Positions 44,385 to 52,983 of a DNA stretch of 64,000 nt are shown here, piece by piece. The DNA is from Pseudomonas helleri (GTDB lineage: Bacteria; Pseudomonadota; Gammaproteobacteria; Pseudomonadales; Pseudomonadaceae). Position numbers and translations under genes: made by a program. How positions within the stretch are numbered: position 1 is the first letter of the stretch; every line of letters starts with the position of its first letter. Where the stretch lies: assembly GCF_001043025.1 (NCBI RefSeq), contig NZ_JYLD01000010.1, forward strand, positions 124,001-188,000, written 5' to 3'. The notes beneath the pieces are model-generated. The model saw only the letters and a list, made by a program, of their open reading frames with translations, was not told the origin of the DNA and made no database searches.

Positions 44385-45743
44385 ATGAGTAACAACCTCG
44401 ACCAGCTCACCGATTGGTTGAAAGACCACAAGATCACAGAAGTCGAATGCATGATCGCCGACCTTACCGGCATTGCCCGCGGTAAGATCTCGCCGACCAA
44501 CAAATTCATTGCCGAAAAAGGCATGCGCCTGCCCGAGAGCGTATTGCTGCAAACCGTTACGGGCGACTACGTCGAAGACGACATCTATTACGAACTCCTC
44601 GATCCGGCCGACATCGACATGGTCTGCCGTCCCGATCAGAACGCCGTCTATGTTGTGCCCTGGGCCATTGAGCCAACCGCTCAAGTGATTCACGACACCT
44701 ACGACAAGCAGGGCAACCCGATTGAGTTGTCACCGCGCAACGTGCTGAAAAAGGTCCTCAAACTCTATGCCGACCACGGCTGGCAGCCGATCGTGGCGCC
44801 AGAAATGGAGTTTTACCTGACCAAGCGCAGCGAAGACCCGGACTACCCGTTGCAGCCGCCGGTTGGCCGCTCGGGTCGCCCGGAAACCGGCCGTCAGTCC
44901 TTCTCTATTGAAGCAGCCAACGAGTTCGACCCGCTGTTCGAAGACGTGTACGACTGGTGCGAGCTGCAAGAGCTGGATCTCGACACTCTGATCCACGAAG
45001 ACGGCACCGCGCAGATGGAAATCAACTTCCGTCATGGCGATGCCCTGTCGCTGGCCGACCAGATCCTGATTTTCAAACGCACCATGCGTGAAGCCGCGCT
45101 CAAGCACGACGTGGCCGCCACCTTTATGGCCAAGCCCATGACCGGCGAGCCGGGCAGCGCGATGCATTTGCACCAGAGCATCATCGATATCGCCACGGGC
45201 AAAAACATCTTCTCCAATGAAGACGGGACGATGAGCCAGCTGTTCCTCAACCACATCGGCGGGTTGCAGAAGTTCATCCCTGAACTGCTGCCGCTGTTTG
45301 CACCGAATGTGAACTCCTTCCGCCGCTTCCTGCCTGATACCTCAGCGCCGGTGAACGTGGAATGGGGCGAAGAGAACCGCACCGTCGGCCTGCGCGTACC
45401 GGATGCCGGCCCGCAAAACCGCCGTGTCGAAAACCGTTTGCCGGGCGCCGATGCCAACCCGTACCTGGCCATTGCGGCCAGCTTGCTGTGTGGCTACATC
45501 GGCATGGTCGAAGGCATCAACCCAAGCGCGCCTGTAGTAGGCCGCGGCTATGAACGTCGCAACCTGCGCTTGCCGTTGACCATCGAAGACGCCCTGGAGC
45601 GGATGGAAAACAGCAAGACCGTCGAGAAGTACCTCGGCACCAAGTTCATCACCGGTTACGTCGCCGTCAAACGTGCCGAACATGAGAACTTCAAGCGCGT
45701 CATCAGTTCGTGGGAGCGGGAATTCCTGCTGTTCGCCGTCTGA
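44385..45743 (+). CDS. spuB: Glutamine-synthetase-type gamma-glutamylpolyamine synthetase
   Basis: 452 aa. A second GS-fold ligase, related to spuI but clearly divergent. APEMEFYLTKR, MHLHQSIIDIATGKNIFSN and RVENRLPGADANPYLAIAAS are visible. It lies 36 bases after spuA and precedes the aminotransferase, in the order known from P. aeruginosa. Two such enzymes in one cluster suggest different amine preferences. Confidence 0.92.
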   Translation: MSNNLDQLTDWLKDHKITEVECMIADLTGIARGKISPTNKFIAEKGMRLPESVLLQTVTGDYVEDDIYYELLDPADIDMVCRPDQNAVYVVPWAIEPTAQVIHDTYDKQGNPIELSPRNVLKKVLKLYADHGWQPIVAPEMEFYLTKRSEDPDYPLQPPVGRSGRPETGRQSFSIEAANEFDPLFEDVYDWCELQELDLDTLIHEDGTAQMEINFRHGDALSLADQILIFKRTMREAALKHDVAATFMAKPMTGEPGSAMHLHQSIIDIATGKNIFSNEDGTMSQLFLNHIGGLQKFIPELLPLFAPNVNSFRRFLPDTSAPVNVEWGEENRTVGLRVPDAGPQNRRVENRLPGADANPYLAIAASLLCGYIGMVEGINPSAPVVGRGYERRNLRLPLTIEDALERMENSKTVEKYLGTKFITGYVAVKRAEHENFKRVISSWEREFLLFAV

Positions 45744-45801
45744 CACGCCGGGAGCCGCGCCTGGAAGGTGCGGCTCCCCAACTGAATAAAAGGAGAGCTG
45801 T

Positions 45802-47166
45802 ATGACTAGCAAGAACCCGCAAACGCAAGCCTGGCAACAACTGAGCAACGATCACCACCTGGCCCCTTTCAGTGACTTCAAGCAATTGAAAGAAGTTGGC
45901 CCGCGCATCATCACTCACGCTAAGGGCGTGTACCTCTGGGACAGTGAAGGTCACAAGATTCTCGACGGCATGGCCGGCCTGTGGTGTGTTGCCATTGGTT
46001 ATGGCCGTGACGAACTGGCCGATGCCGCCAGCAAGCAAATGCGCGAACTGCCGTACTACAACCTGTTCTTTATGACCGCTCACCCGCCGGTGCTTGAGTT
46101 GTCCAAAGTCATCGCCGACATCGCCCCCGAAGGCATGAACCACGTGTTCTTCACCGGTTCCGGTTCGGAAGGCAACGACACCATGCTGCGTATGGTCCGC
46201 CACTATTGGGCGATCAAAGGCCAGCCGAACAAGAAAGTCATCATCAGCCGTAAAAACGGCTACCACGGTTCGACCGTGGCGGGCGCAAGCCTGGGCGGCA
46301 TGACCTACATGCACGAACAGGGCGACTTGCCGATCCCGGGCATTACCCACATCCCCCAACCGTACTGGTTCGGTGAAGGCGGCGACATGTCCCCGGAAGA
46401 GTTCGGTATCTGGGCGGCCAATCAACTGGAAGAAAAGATCCTTGAGCTGGGCGTCGACAACGTCGGTGCTTTTATTGCCGAGCCTATTCAGGGCGCCGGT
46501 GGCGTGATTGTTCCGCCAGACACCTACTGGCCGCGCATCAAAGAGATCCTCGCCAAGTACGACATTCTGTTCGTGGCTGACGAAGTGATCTGCGGCTTTG
46601 GCCGGACCGCCGAGTGGTTCGGCAGCGACTTCTACGACCTCAAACCCGACATGATGACCATCGCCAAGGGCCTGACCTCGGGCTACATCCCGATGGGAGG
46701 CCTGATCGTGCGCGATGAAGTGGTGGCCGTGCTCAACGAAGGCGGCGATTTCAACCACGGGTTCACCTACTCCGGTCACCCGGTAGCCGCCGCCGTTGCC
46801 CTCGAAAACATCCGCATCCTGCGCGACGAAAAAATTATCGAGAAGGCCAACGCCGAAACGGCACCGTATTTGCAAAAGCGTTTACGCGAACTCAACGATC
46901 ACCCGTTGGTGGGCGAAGTGCGCGGTGTTGGCCTGTTGGGCGCCATTGAACTGGTGCAGGACAAAGCCACTCGCAAACGTTATGAAGGCCGGGGTGTGGG
47001 CATGATCTGCCGTCAGTTCTGCTTTGATAACGGCCTGATCATGCGCGCCGTCGGCGACACCATGATCATCGCGCCACCGCTGGTCATCAGCAAAGACGAG
47101 ATCGATGAGTTGGTGACCAAGGCGCGTAAGTGCCTGGATCTGACCTTGGAAGCATTGCAGGGTTAA
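45802..47166 (+). CDS. spuC: Polyamine/putrescine-pyruvate aminotransferase
   Basis: 454 aa class III PLP aminotransferase. FTGSGSEGNDTMLRMVRHYW (about 113-132), LFVADEVICGFGRTAEWFG and the PLP Lys in MMTIAKGLTSGYIPMGG are seen. It converts putrescine to aminobutyraldehyde. AAAAGGAGAGC precedes the ATG. Confidence 0.94.
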   Translation: MTSKNPQTQAWQQLSNDHHLAPFSDFKQLKEVGPRIITHAKGVYLWDSEGHKILDGMAGLWCVAIGYGRDELADAASKQMRELPYYNLFFMTAHPPVLELSKVIADIAPEGMNHVFFTGSGSEGNDTMLRMVRHYWAIKGQPNKKVIISRKNGYHGSTVAGASLGGMTYMHEQGDLPIPGITHIPQPYWFGEGGDMSPEEFGIWAANQLEEKILELGVDNVGAFIAEPIQGAGGVIVPPDTYWPRIKEILAKYDILFVADEVICGFGRTAEWFGSDFYDLKPDMMTIAKGLTSGYIPMGGLIVRDEVVAVLNEGGDFNHGFTYSGHPVAAAVALENIRILRDEKIIEKANAETAPYLQKRLRELNDHPLVGEVRGVGLLGAIELVQDKATRKRYEGRGVGMICRQFCFDNGLIMRAVGDTMIIAPPLVISKDEIDELVTKARKCLDLTLEALQG

Positions 47167-47350
47167 CTGCTAGGCTTTGGGCGCAAGAAAACTGCGGATT
47201 TTATGTAGGCAATTGCGCTTAGAGCCTTAAGAATCAAGGCTCTTCCCTTGAAAGCCTGCCCTGGATCTTGCCAGACTAGCCGCCGGCTTTGGTTACCCTG
47301 ACATCAGGTCGCTGAATCGGTGGTTTAAAAGAACAATTGGAGCATTACAG

Positions 47351-48463
47351 ATGAAGGCATCAGGTTTTAAAAAAGCTGGCAAGACCCTTCTCGCCCTGTC
47401 CTTGATGGGTGTGATGGCCGGGGCAGCACAAGCAGCAGACAAAGTGCTGCACGTTTACAACTGGTCCGATTACATCGCACCCGATACCGTCAAAAAGTTT
47501 GAAGACAAGACCGGTATCAAAGTGGTTTACGACGTGTTCGACAGCAACGAGACCCTTGAGGCCAAACTGCTGGCGGGCAAGTCTGGCTACGACATCGTCG
47601 TGCCATCCAACAACTTCCTGGCCAAGCAGATCAAAGCCGGCGTTTACCAGGAGCTGGACAAGTCCAAGCTGCCTAACTGGAAAAACCTCGACCCTGCTCT
47701 GCTCAAGGCCGTTGGCGATGCCAGTGACCCGGGCAACAAATTTGCGTTCCCGTACATGTGGGGCACCATTGGCATCGGCTACAACCCTGAGAAGGTCAAA
47801 GCCGCTCTGGGCGTCGACACCATTGATTCCTGGGACGTGATCTTCAAGCCCGAGAACATCGAGAAGCTGAAAAAATGTGGCGTGAGCGTGCTCGACTCGC
47901 CAACCGAAATGCTGCCGGTGGCGCTGCATTACCTGGGCTTGCCGACCAACAGCCAGAAGAAAGACGATCTGCAGAAAGCTGAAGAGCTGTTCCTCAAGGT
48001 GCGTCCTTCGATCGCTTACTTCCACTCCTCCAAGTACATCTCTGACCTGGCCAACGGCAACATCTGCGTTGCAGTGGGCTACTCGGGCGACCTGGAGCAA
48101 TCCATCAGCCGCGCCAAAGAAGCCGGTGACAAGGTCAAACTCAAGTACGTGATTCCGAAAGAAGGTGCAGGCAGCTTCTACGACATGGTCGCCATCCCTA
48201 AAGATGCCGAAAACGTTGATGCCGCTTACGCCTGGATGAACTACCTGCTGGAACCGGAAGTGATGGCCGAGATCACTAACAGTGTTCGTTTCCCGAACGG
48301 TAACAAAGCTGCAACACCGTTGGTGAATAAAGACATCTCGGGTGACCCAAGCATCTATCCGTCGGATGAAGTCAAAGAACATCTGTACGCGATCAGTGAC
48401 TTGCCACCTGCAACCTTGCGCCTGCTGACCCGCAGCTGGACCAAGATCAAATCCGGTAAGTAA
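47351..48463 (+). CDS. spuD: Polyamine-binding periplasmic protein (putrescine type)
   Basis: 370 aa PotF-like protein. Signal peptide about 1-28 (AAQA-AD). LHVYNWSDYIAPDTVKKFED opens the mature form, with YDVFDSNETLEAKLLAGKSGYD and FHSSKYISDLANGNICVAVGYSGD. In P. aeruginosa SpuD prefers putrescine. A close paralogue (spuE) follows after a REPIN. Confidence 0.92.
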   Translation: MKASGFKKAGKTLLALSLMGVMAGAAQAADKVLHVYNWSDYIAPDTVKKFEDKTGIKVVYDVFDSNETLEAKLLAGKSGYDIVVPSNNFLAKQIKAGVYQELDKSKLPNWKNLDPALLKAVGDASDPGNKFAFPYMWGTIGIGYNPEKVKAALGVDTIDSWDVIFKPENIEKLKKCGVSVLDSPTEMLPVALHYLGLPTNSQKKDDLQKAEELFLKVRPSIAYFHSSKYISDLANGNICVAVGYSGDLEQSISRAKEAGDKVKLKYVIPKEGAGSFYDMVAIPKDAENVDAAYAWMNYLLEPEVMAEITNSVRFPNGNKAATPLVNKDISGDPSIYPSDEVKEHLYAISDLPPATLRLLTRSWTKIKSGK

Positions 48464-48472
48464 CACGGCAAT

Positions 48473-48544
48473 CTTGTAGGAGCGAGCTTGCCTCGCGATC
48501 TTTTAAAAGATCAAAAGATCGCGAGACGAGCTCGCTCCTACAAG
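48473..48544. repeat. REPIN between spuD and spuE
   Basis: Inverted GTAGGAGCGAGCTTGCCTCG arms, the right one carrying GCGAGACGAGC. It separates the two binding-protein genes and may protect the spuD message from 3' decay. Confidence 0.9.
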
Positions 48545-48702
48545 CCAGATTTCATGTGAAATCAGCGTGTTATCGCAATAAATCGCAGAAAACTTTGCTG
48601 TGCAGGTTTATCGAGGGTAAGTTGCGCGCCGGTTTTGTCTTTAGCGGTTCAGCTGCCGGAAGACACGGGCAACTCAGGCCCAACTATTTAGAGGACCACC
48701 AC

Positions 48703-49797
48703 GTGTCTATTTCCTTGTTTCGCAAGACCTTGATGGTCGGAGCCGGTCTAGCGCTTGCAGTCAGCGTTCAAGCGGCCCCCACCGTGCACATTTATAACTG
48801 GTCGGACTACATAGCACCCGATACCTTGGCCGATTTTGAAAAGGCCACCGGCATCAAACCGGTGTATGACGTCTTCGATTCCAACGAAACGCTGGAAGGC
48901 AAGCTGCTGGCTGGCCGTACCGGTTATGACGTGGTTGTGCCGTCTAACCACTTCCTGGGCAAACAGATCAAAGCGGGCGCTTTCCAAAAGCTCGACAAAT
49001 CGCAGCTGCCCAACTATTCCAACTTGGATCCTGCCTTGCTCAAGCGCCTTGAGCAGAACGATCCGGGTAACCAATACGCCGTGCCGTACCTGTGGGGCAC
49101 CAATGGCATTGGTTACAACGTCGATAAAGTCAAAGAAGTCCTGGGCGTCGACAAAATCGACTCGTGGGACGTGGTCTTCAAGCCAGAGAACATCAAAAAG
49201 CTGCAAGCCTGCGGCGTATCGTTCCTGGATTCGGCCGATGAAATGATGCCGACCGTGCTCAACTACCTGGGCCTGAACGCCAACAGCACCAACCCTGAAG
49301 ACTACAAGAAGGCCGAAAAAACCCTGTTGGCGGTGCGTCCTTACGTCACCTACTTCCACTCGTCCAAGTACATCTCAGACCTTGCCAACGGCAACATCTG
49401 CGTCGCGATCGGTTTCTCCGGTGATGTGTTCCAGGCCAAAAACCGTGCCGAAGAAGCGAAAAAAGGCGTGAACATTGCCTACGTCGTGCCCAAGGAAGGC
49501 GGCGCCCTGTGGTTTGACATGCTGGCGATTCCAAAAGACTCCAGCAACGTTAAAGAAGCCCACACGTTCATCAACTACCTGCTGCAACCTGAAGTCATCG
49601 CCAAGGTCAGTGACTACGTTGGCTATGCCAACCCAAATCCTGGGGCTGACAAGGTAATGGATGAGTCCATTCGTACCGACGAAGCGGTTTACCCAACCCA
49701 GGCGGTACTGGACAAGGCTTACGTTTCGACCGAGCTACCGCCGAACATTCAGCGTCTGATGACGCGTTCGTGGACTAAGGTCAAAACGGGTAAATAG
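48703..49797 (+). CDS. spuE: Polyamine-binding periplasmic protein (spermidine type)
   Basis: 364 aa. It starts at GTG 48703 with GAGGACC upstream; the frame is open to 48556 but the added codons do not fit a signal peptide. Signal peptide about 1-23 (VQA-AP), then TVHIYNWSDYIAPDTLADFEK, closely paralogous to spuD. In P. aeruginosa SpuE binds spermidine and is linked to virulence-gene control. Confidence 0.9.
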   Translation: MSISLFRKTLMVGAGLALAVSVQAAPTVHIYNWSDYIAPDTLADFEKATGIKPVYDVFDSNETLEGKLLAGRTGYDVVVPSNHFLGKQIKAGAFQKLDKSQLPNYSNLDPALLKRLEQNDPGNQYAVPYLWGTNGIGYNVDKVKEVLGVDKIDSWDVVFKPENIKKLQACGVSFLDSADEMMPTVLNYLGLNANSTNPEDYKKAEKTLLAVRPYVTYFHSSKYISDLANGNICVAIGFSGDVFQAKNRAEEAKKGVNIAYVVPKEGGALWFDMLAIPKDSSNVKEAHTFINYLLQPEVIAKVSDYVGYANPNPGADKVMDESIRTDEAVYPTQAVLDKAYVSTELPPNIQRLMTRSWTKVKTGK

Positions 49798-49819
49798 CTC
49801 GCAAGACCACCTATCCAAG

Positions 49820-49840
49820 GCCCGAACCTCTTGTTCGGGC
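49820..49840 (+). promoter_or_regulatory. Intercistronic hairpin after spuE
   Basis: GCCCGAAC-CTCTT-GTTCGGGC without a T-run, 23 bases after the spuE stop. A hairpin here can shield the binding-protein mRNA and reduce read-through into spuFGH, which fits the need for excess binding protein. Confidence 0.6.
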
Positions 49841-49866
49841 TGCTAAATTTGTTGGGAGTTTCGTAA

Positions 49867-51009
49867 ATGGCTGTTGCCTCCGGCGCCTATAAGAAAGCCC
49901 TCGAGGGCGATCAGACCCCTAAACAGGTTCTGGTCAAAATCGACCGGGTCACGAAAAAATTCGACGAGACGATTGCAGTGGACGATGTGTCCCTGGAAAT
50001 CAACAAAGGCGAGATCTTCGCCTTGCTCGGCGGATCGGGATCGGGCAAATCCACCTTGCTGCGCATGCTCGCCGGTTTCGAGCGCCCAACAGAGGGCCGT
50101 ATTTTCCTCGATGGCGTGGACATCACCGACCTGCCGCCCTATGAGCGGCCGATCAACATGATGTTCCAGTCCTACGCTCTGTTCCCGCACATGACCGTGG
50201 CGCAAAACATCGCCTTCGGCCTCAAGCAGGACAAAATGGCGAGCGCTGAAATCGATGCCCGCGTTGGCGAAATGCTCAAGCTGGTGCACATGACCCAGTA
50301 CGCCAAGCGCAAACCGCATCAATTGTCGGGCGGTCAGCGCCAGCGTGTGGCCCTGGCCCGTTCGCTGGCCAAGCGTCCTAAATTGCTGCTGCTCGACGAA
50401 CCCATGGGTGCGCTGGACAAAAAACTGCGTTCGCAGATGCAACTGGAGCTGGTGGAAATCATCGAGCGCGTCGGCGTGACCTGCGTCATGGTGACCCACG
50501 ACCAGGAAGAGGCCATGACCATGGCCCAGCGCATCGCGATCATGCACCTGGGCTGGATCGCCCAAATCGGCAGCCCGATCGACATCTATGAAACCCCGGT
50601 GAGCCGCCTGGTGTGCGAATTCATCGGTAACGTCAACCTGTTCGAAGGTGAAGTGGTCGACGACGCCGAGGGCTACGCGCGCATCAACAGCCCGGAGCTG
50701 GAGAACGACATTTACGTCGGGCATGGCGTGACCACCTCGGTCGAAGACAAACACATTACCTACGCGATCCGCCCGGAAAAGATGCTGATCACCACCGAAA
50801 AGCCGGCCTACGAGTACAACTGGTCGCGCGGCAAGGTGCATGACATCGCTTACCTGGGCGGCCACTCGGTGTTCTACGTCGAACTGCCCTGCGGCAAGCT
50901 GGTGCAATCGTTTGTGGCCAACGCTGAACGCCAGGGCGCTCGTCCGACCTGGGACGATCAGGTCTACGTCTGGTGGGAAGACGACAGCGGCGTGGTACTG
51001 CGCTCATGA
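49867..51009 (+). CDS. spuF: Polyamine ABC transporter ATP-binding protein
   Basis: 380 aa PotG-like ATPase. Walker A GGSGSGKST near residue 57, Q-loop MFQSYALFPHMTV, signature LSGGQRQR near 156, Walker B LLLLDEPMGALD and H-loop VTHDQEEA. A C-terminal TOBE domain spans about 260-380. Its stop overlaps spuG by four bases. Confidence 0.95.
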   Translation: MAVASGAYKKALEGDQTPKQVLVKIDRVTKKFDETIAVDDVSLEINKGEIFALLGGSGSGKSTLLRMLAGFERPTEGRIFLDGVDITDLPPYERPINMMFQSYALFPHMTVAQNIAFGLKQDKMASAEIDARVGEMLKLVHMTQYAKRKPHQLSGGQRQRVALARSLAKRPKLLLLDEPMGALDKKLRSQMQLELVEIIERVGVTCVMVTHDQEEAMTMAQRIAIMHLGWIAQIGSPIDIYETPVSRLVCEFIGNVNLFEGEVVDDAEGYARINSPELENDIYVGHGVTTSVEDKHITYAIRPEKMLITTEKPAYEYNWSRGKVHDIAYLGGHSVFYVELPCGKLVQSFVANAERQGARPTWDDQVYVWWEDDSGVVLRS

Positions 51010-51926
51010 ACATGCGAAAGCTTAAACGCCGACTGCAACGAATAACCCCCGGTGGCCGTCATGTGGTCATCGGGATTCCATTCCTGTGGCTGTTTCTGTT
51101 TTTCATGCTGCCGTTCTTCATCGTTCTGAAGATCAGCTTTGCTGAGGCAGACGTCGCGATTCCGCCGTACACCGAGATCCTCAACTACGTTGACCAGAAG
51201 CTCGAGATCCTGCTGAACCTGGGCAACTACGCCATGTTGGGCGACGATGAGCTGTATATCGCCGCGTATCTGGGCTCGCTGAAAATGGCCTTTATCAGCA
51301 CGCTGTTGTGCCTGCTGATCGGCTATCCGATGGCCTACGCCATCGCCAACGCGCGCAAAGAAATGCAGACCGTACTGGTGCTGCTGATCATGATGCCGAC
51401 CTGGACAGCGATCCTGATCCGCGTGTATGCGTGGATGGGCATTCTGAGCAACAACGGCCTGCTCAATGGCTTCTTGATGTCCATGGGCTGGATCGATCAA
51501 CCATTGCAGATCCTCAACACCAACACCGCGGTGTACATCGGTATTGTCTACTCGTACCTGCCGTTCATGATCCTGCCGTTGTACGCCAACCTCGTCAAAC
51601 ACGACCACAGCTTGCTGGAAGCCGCGTCTGACTTGGGTTCGAGCACTTTCAACAGCTTCTGGAAGATCACCGTTCCGTTGTCTAAAAACGGCATCATCGC
51701 GGGCTGCATGCTGGTGTTTATCCCGGTAGTGGGCGAGTTCGTGATCCCGGAACTGCTGGGCGGACCAGAAACCCTCATGATCGGTAAAGTGTTGTGGCAA
51801 GAGTTCTTCAACAACCGTGACTGGCCGGTAGCTTCTGCACTGGCGGTGGTCATGCTGGCGATCCTGATTGTGCCAATCATCCTGTTCAACCGCAGCCAGG
51901 CTAAAGAGCTGGAGGGCAAGATATGA
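51006..51926 (+). CDS. spuG: Polyamine ABC transporter permease
   Basis: 306 aa PotH-like permease with about six membrane segments; EAA-type loop LLEAASDLGSSTFNSFWKITVPLSK (about 198-222). The ATG at 51006 overlaps the spuF stop (ATGA). Overlaps spuH by four bases. Confidence 0.94.
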   Translation: MNMRKLKRRLQRITPGGRHVVIGIPFLWLFLFFMLPFFIVLKISFAEADVAIPPYTEILNYVDQKLEILLNLGNYAMLGDDELYIAAYLGSLKMAFISTLLCLLIGYPMAYAIANARKEMQTVLVLLIMMPTWTAILIRVYAWMGILSNNGLLNGFLMSMGWIDQPLQILNTNTAVYIGIVYSYLPFMILPLYANLVKHDHSLLEAASDLGSSTFNSFWKITVPLSKNGIIAGCMLVFIPVVGEFVIPELLGGPETLMIGKVLWQEFFNNRDWPVASALAVVMLAILIVPIILFNRSQAKELEGKI

Positions 51927-52813
51927 AGCGCATCCGTTTCTCTAGCTTTATGTTGGTGGTAGGGCTGTTGTTCATCTACCTGCCAATGCTGATCCTGGTG
52001 ATCTACTCCTTCAACGCCTCCAAACTGGTGACGGTGTGGGGCGGCTGGTCGCTGAAGTGGTACACCGGCCTGACCGACAACACCCAACTGATGGGCTCGG
52101 TCATGCGCTCACTGGAAATCGCCTGCTACACGGCGATTGCAGCGGTCGCATTGGGCACCCTCGCAGCGTTCGTGCTGACCCGTATCAGTCACTTCAAGGG
52201 CCGCACGTTGTTCGGCGGCCTGGTGACGGCGCCGTTGGTGATGCCTGAAGTGATCACCGGTCTGTCGCTGTTGCTGCTGTTCGTGGCCATGGCGCAGATG
52301 ATTGGCTGGCCGCAAGAGCGCGGCATCGTCACCATCTGGATCGCCCACACCACGTTCTGTGCGGCCTATGTGGCGGTGGTGGTATCGGCCCGGCTGCGCG
52401 AGCTGGACCTGTCCATCGAAGAAGCGGCCATGGACCTGGGTGCCAAGCCGTGGAAGGTGTTCTTCCTGATCACCATCCCGATGATCGCCCCGTCACTGGC
52501 GGCTGGCGCCATGATGTCCTTTGCCCTGTCGCTGGACGACCTGGTACTGGCCAGCTTCGTGTCCGGCCCGGGCTCCACGACCTTGCCGATGGAAGTGTTC
52601 TCGGCCGTGCGTCTGGGGGTTAAACCCGAGATCAACGCCGTGGCCAGCTTGATCCTGCTGGCGGTGTCGCTGGTGACCTTCCTGGTGTGGTTCTTCAGCC
52701 GCCGCGCCGAAGAGCACCGCAAAAAAGCCATCCAGCAAGCCATCGACGAAGCCGCTGCCGAGTCGTGGAAACAACCCGATGTACGCCGTCCAAAGTCGCC
52801 TGACGCCGCTTAA
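51923..52813 (+). CDS. spuH: Polyamine ABC transporter permease
   Basis: 296 aa PotI-like permease. EAA-type loop SIEEAAMDLGAKPWKVFFLITIP at about 155-178, then LSLDDLVLASFVSGPGSTTLPMEVFS, typical of PotI. Last gene of the operon, followed by a strong terminator. Confidence 0.94.
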   Translation: MKRIRFSSFMLVVGLLFIYLPMLILVIYSFNASKLVTVWGGWSLKWYTGLTDNTQLMGSVMRSLEIACYTAIAAVALGTLAAFVLTRISHFKGRTLFGGLVTAPLVMPEVITGLSLLLLFVAMAQMIGWPQERGIVTIWIAHTTFCAAYVAVVVSARLRELDLSIEEAAMDLGAKPWKVFFLITIPMIAPSLAAGAMMSFALSLDDLVLASFVSGPGSTTLPMEVFSAVRLGVKPEINAVASLILLAVSLVTFLVWFFSRRAEEHRKKAIQQAIDEAAAESWKQPDVRRPKSPDAA

Positions 52814-52826
52814 GACTGCGATTTAA

Positions 52827-52865
52827 AAACCTCGCCTCCTGTCACAGGGGGGCGAGGTTTTTTTA
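52827..52865 (+). terminator. Terminator of the spu operon
   Basis: Stem AAACCTCGCC / GGCGAGGTTT with a loop of about 14 bases, followed by a T-run, 14 bases after the spuH stop. Confidence 0.92.
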
Positions 52866-52983
52866 TGGGCATTGCTTAATGCCCGCTCTTGAGCCAGTGC
52901 CGTTTTAAATGATGATTGTGGCTAAAGCGTTGGGTGCAACCCCCATGCGTACAGATCGTAAGGCCGTGAAGCGACGTCATGGG

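Noticed and set aside
45703..46875. 390-codon minus-strand open frame
   Set aside because: Lies antisense over spuB and spuC; composition is typical of a mirror frame.
47360..48466. 368-codon minus-strand open frame
   Set aside because: Exact antisense of spuD, no ribosome-binding site or recognised motif.
49820..49840. Terminator after spuE
   Set aside because: Stem is present but no T-run follows, and spuFGH downstream need the same transcript; listed instead as an intercistronic hairpin.
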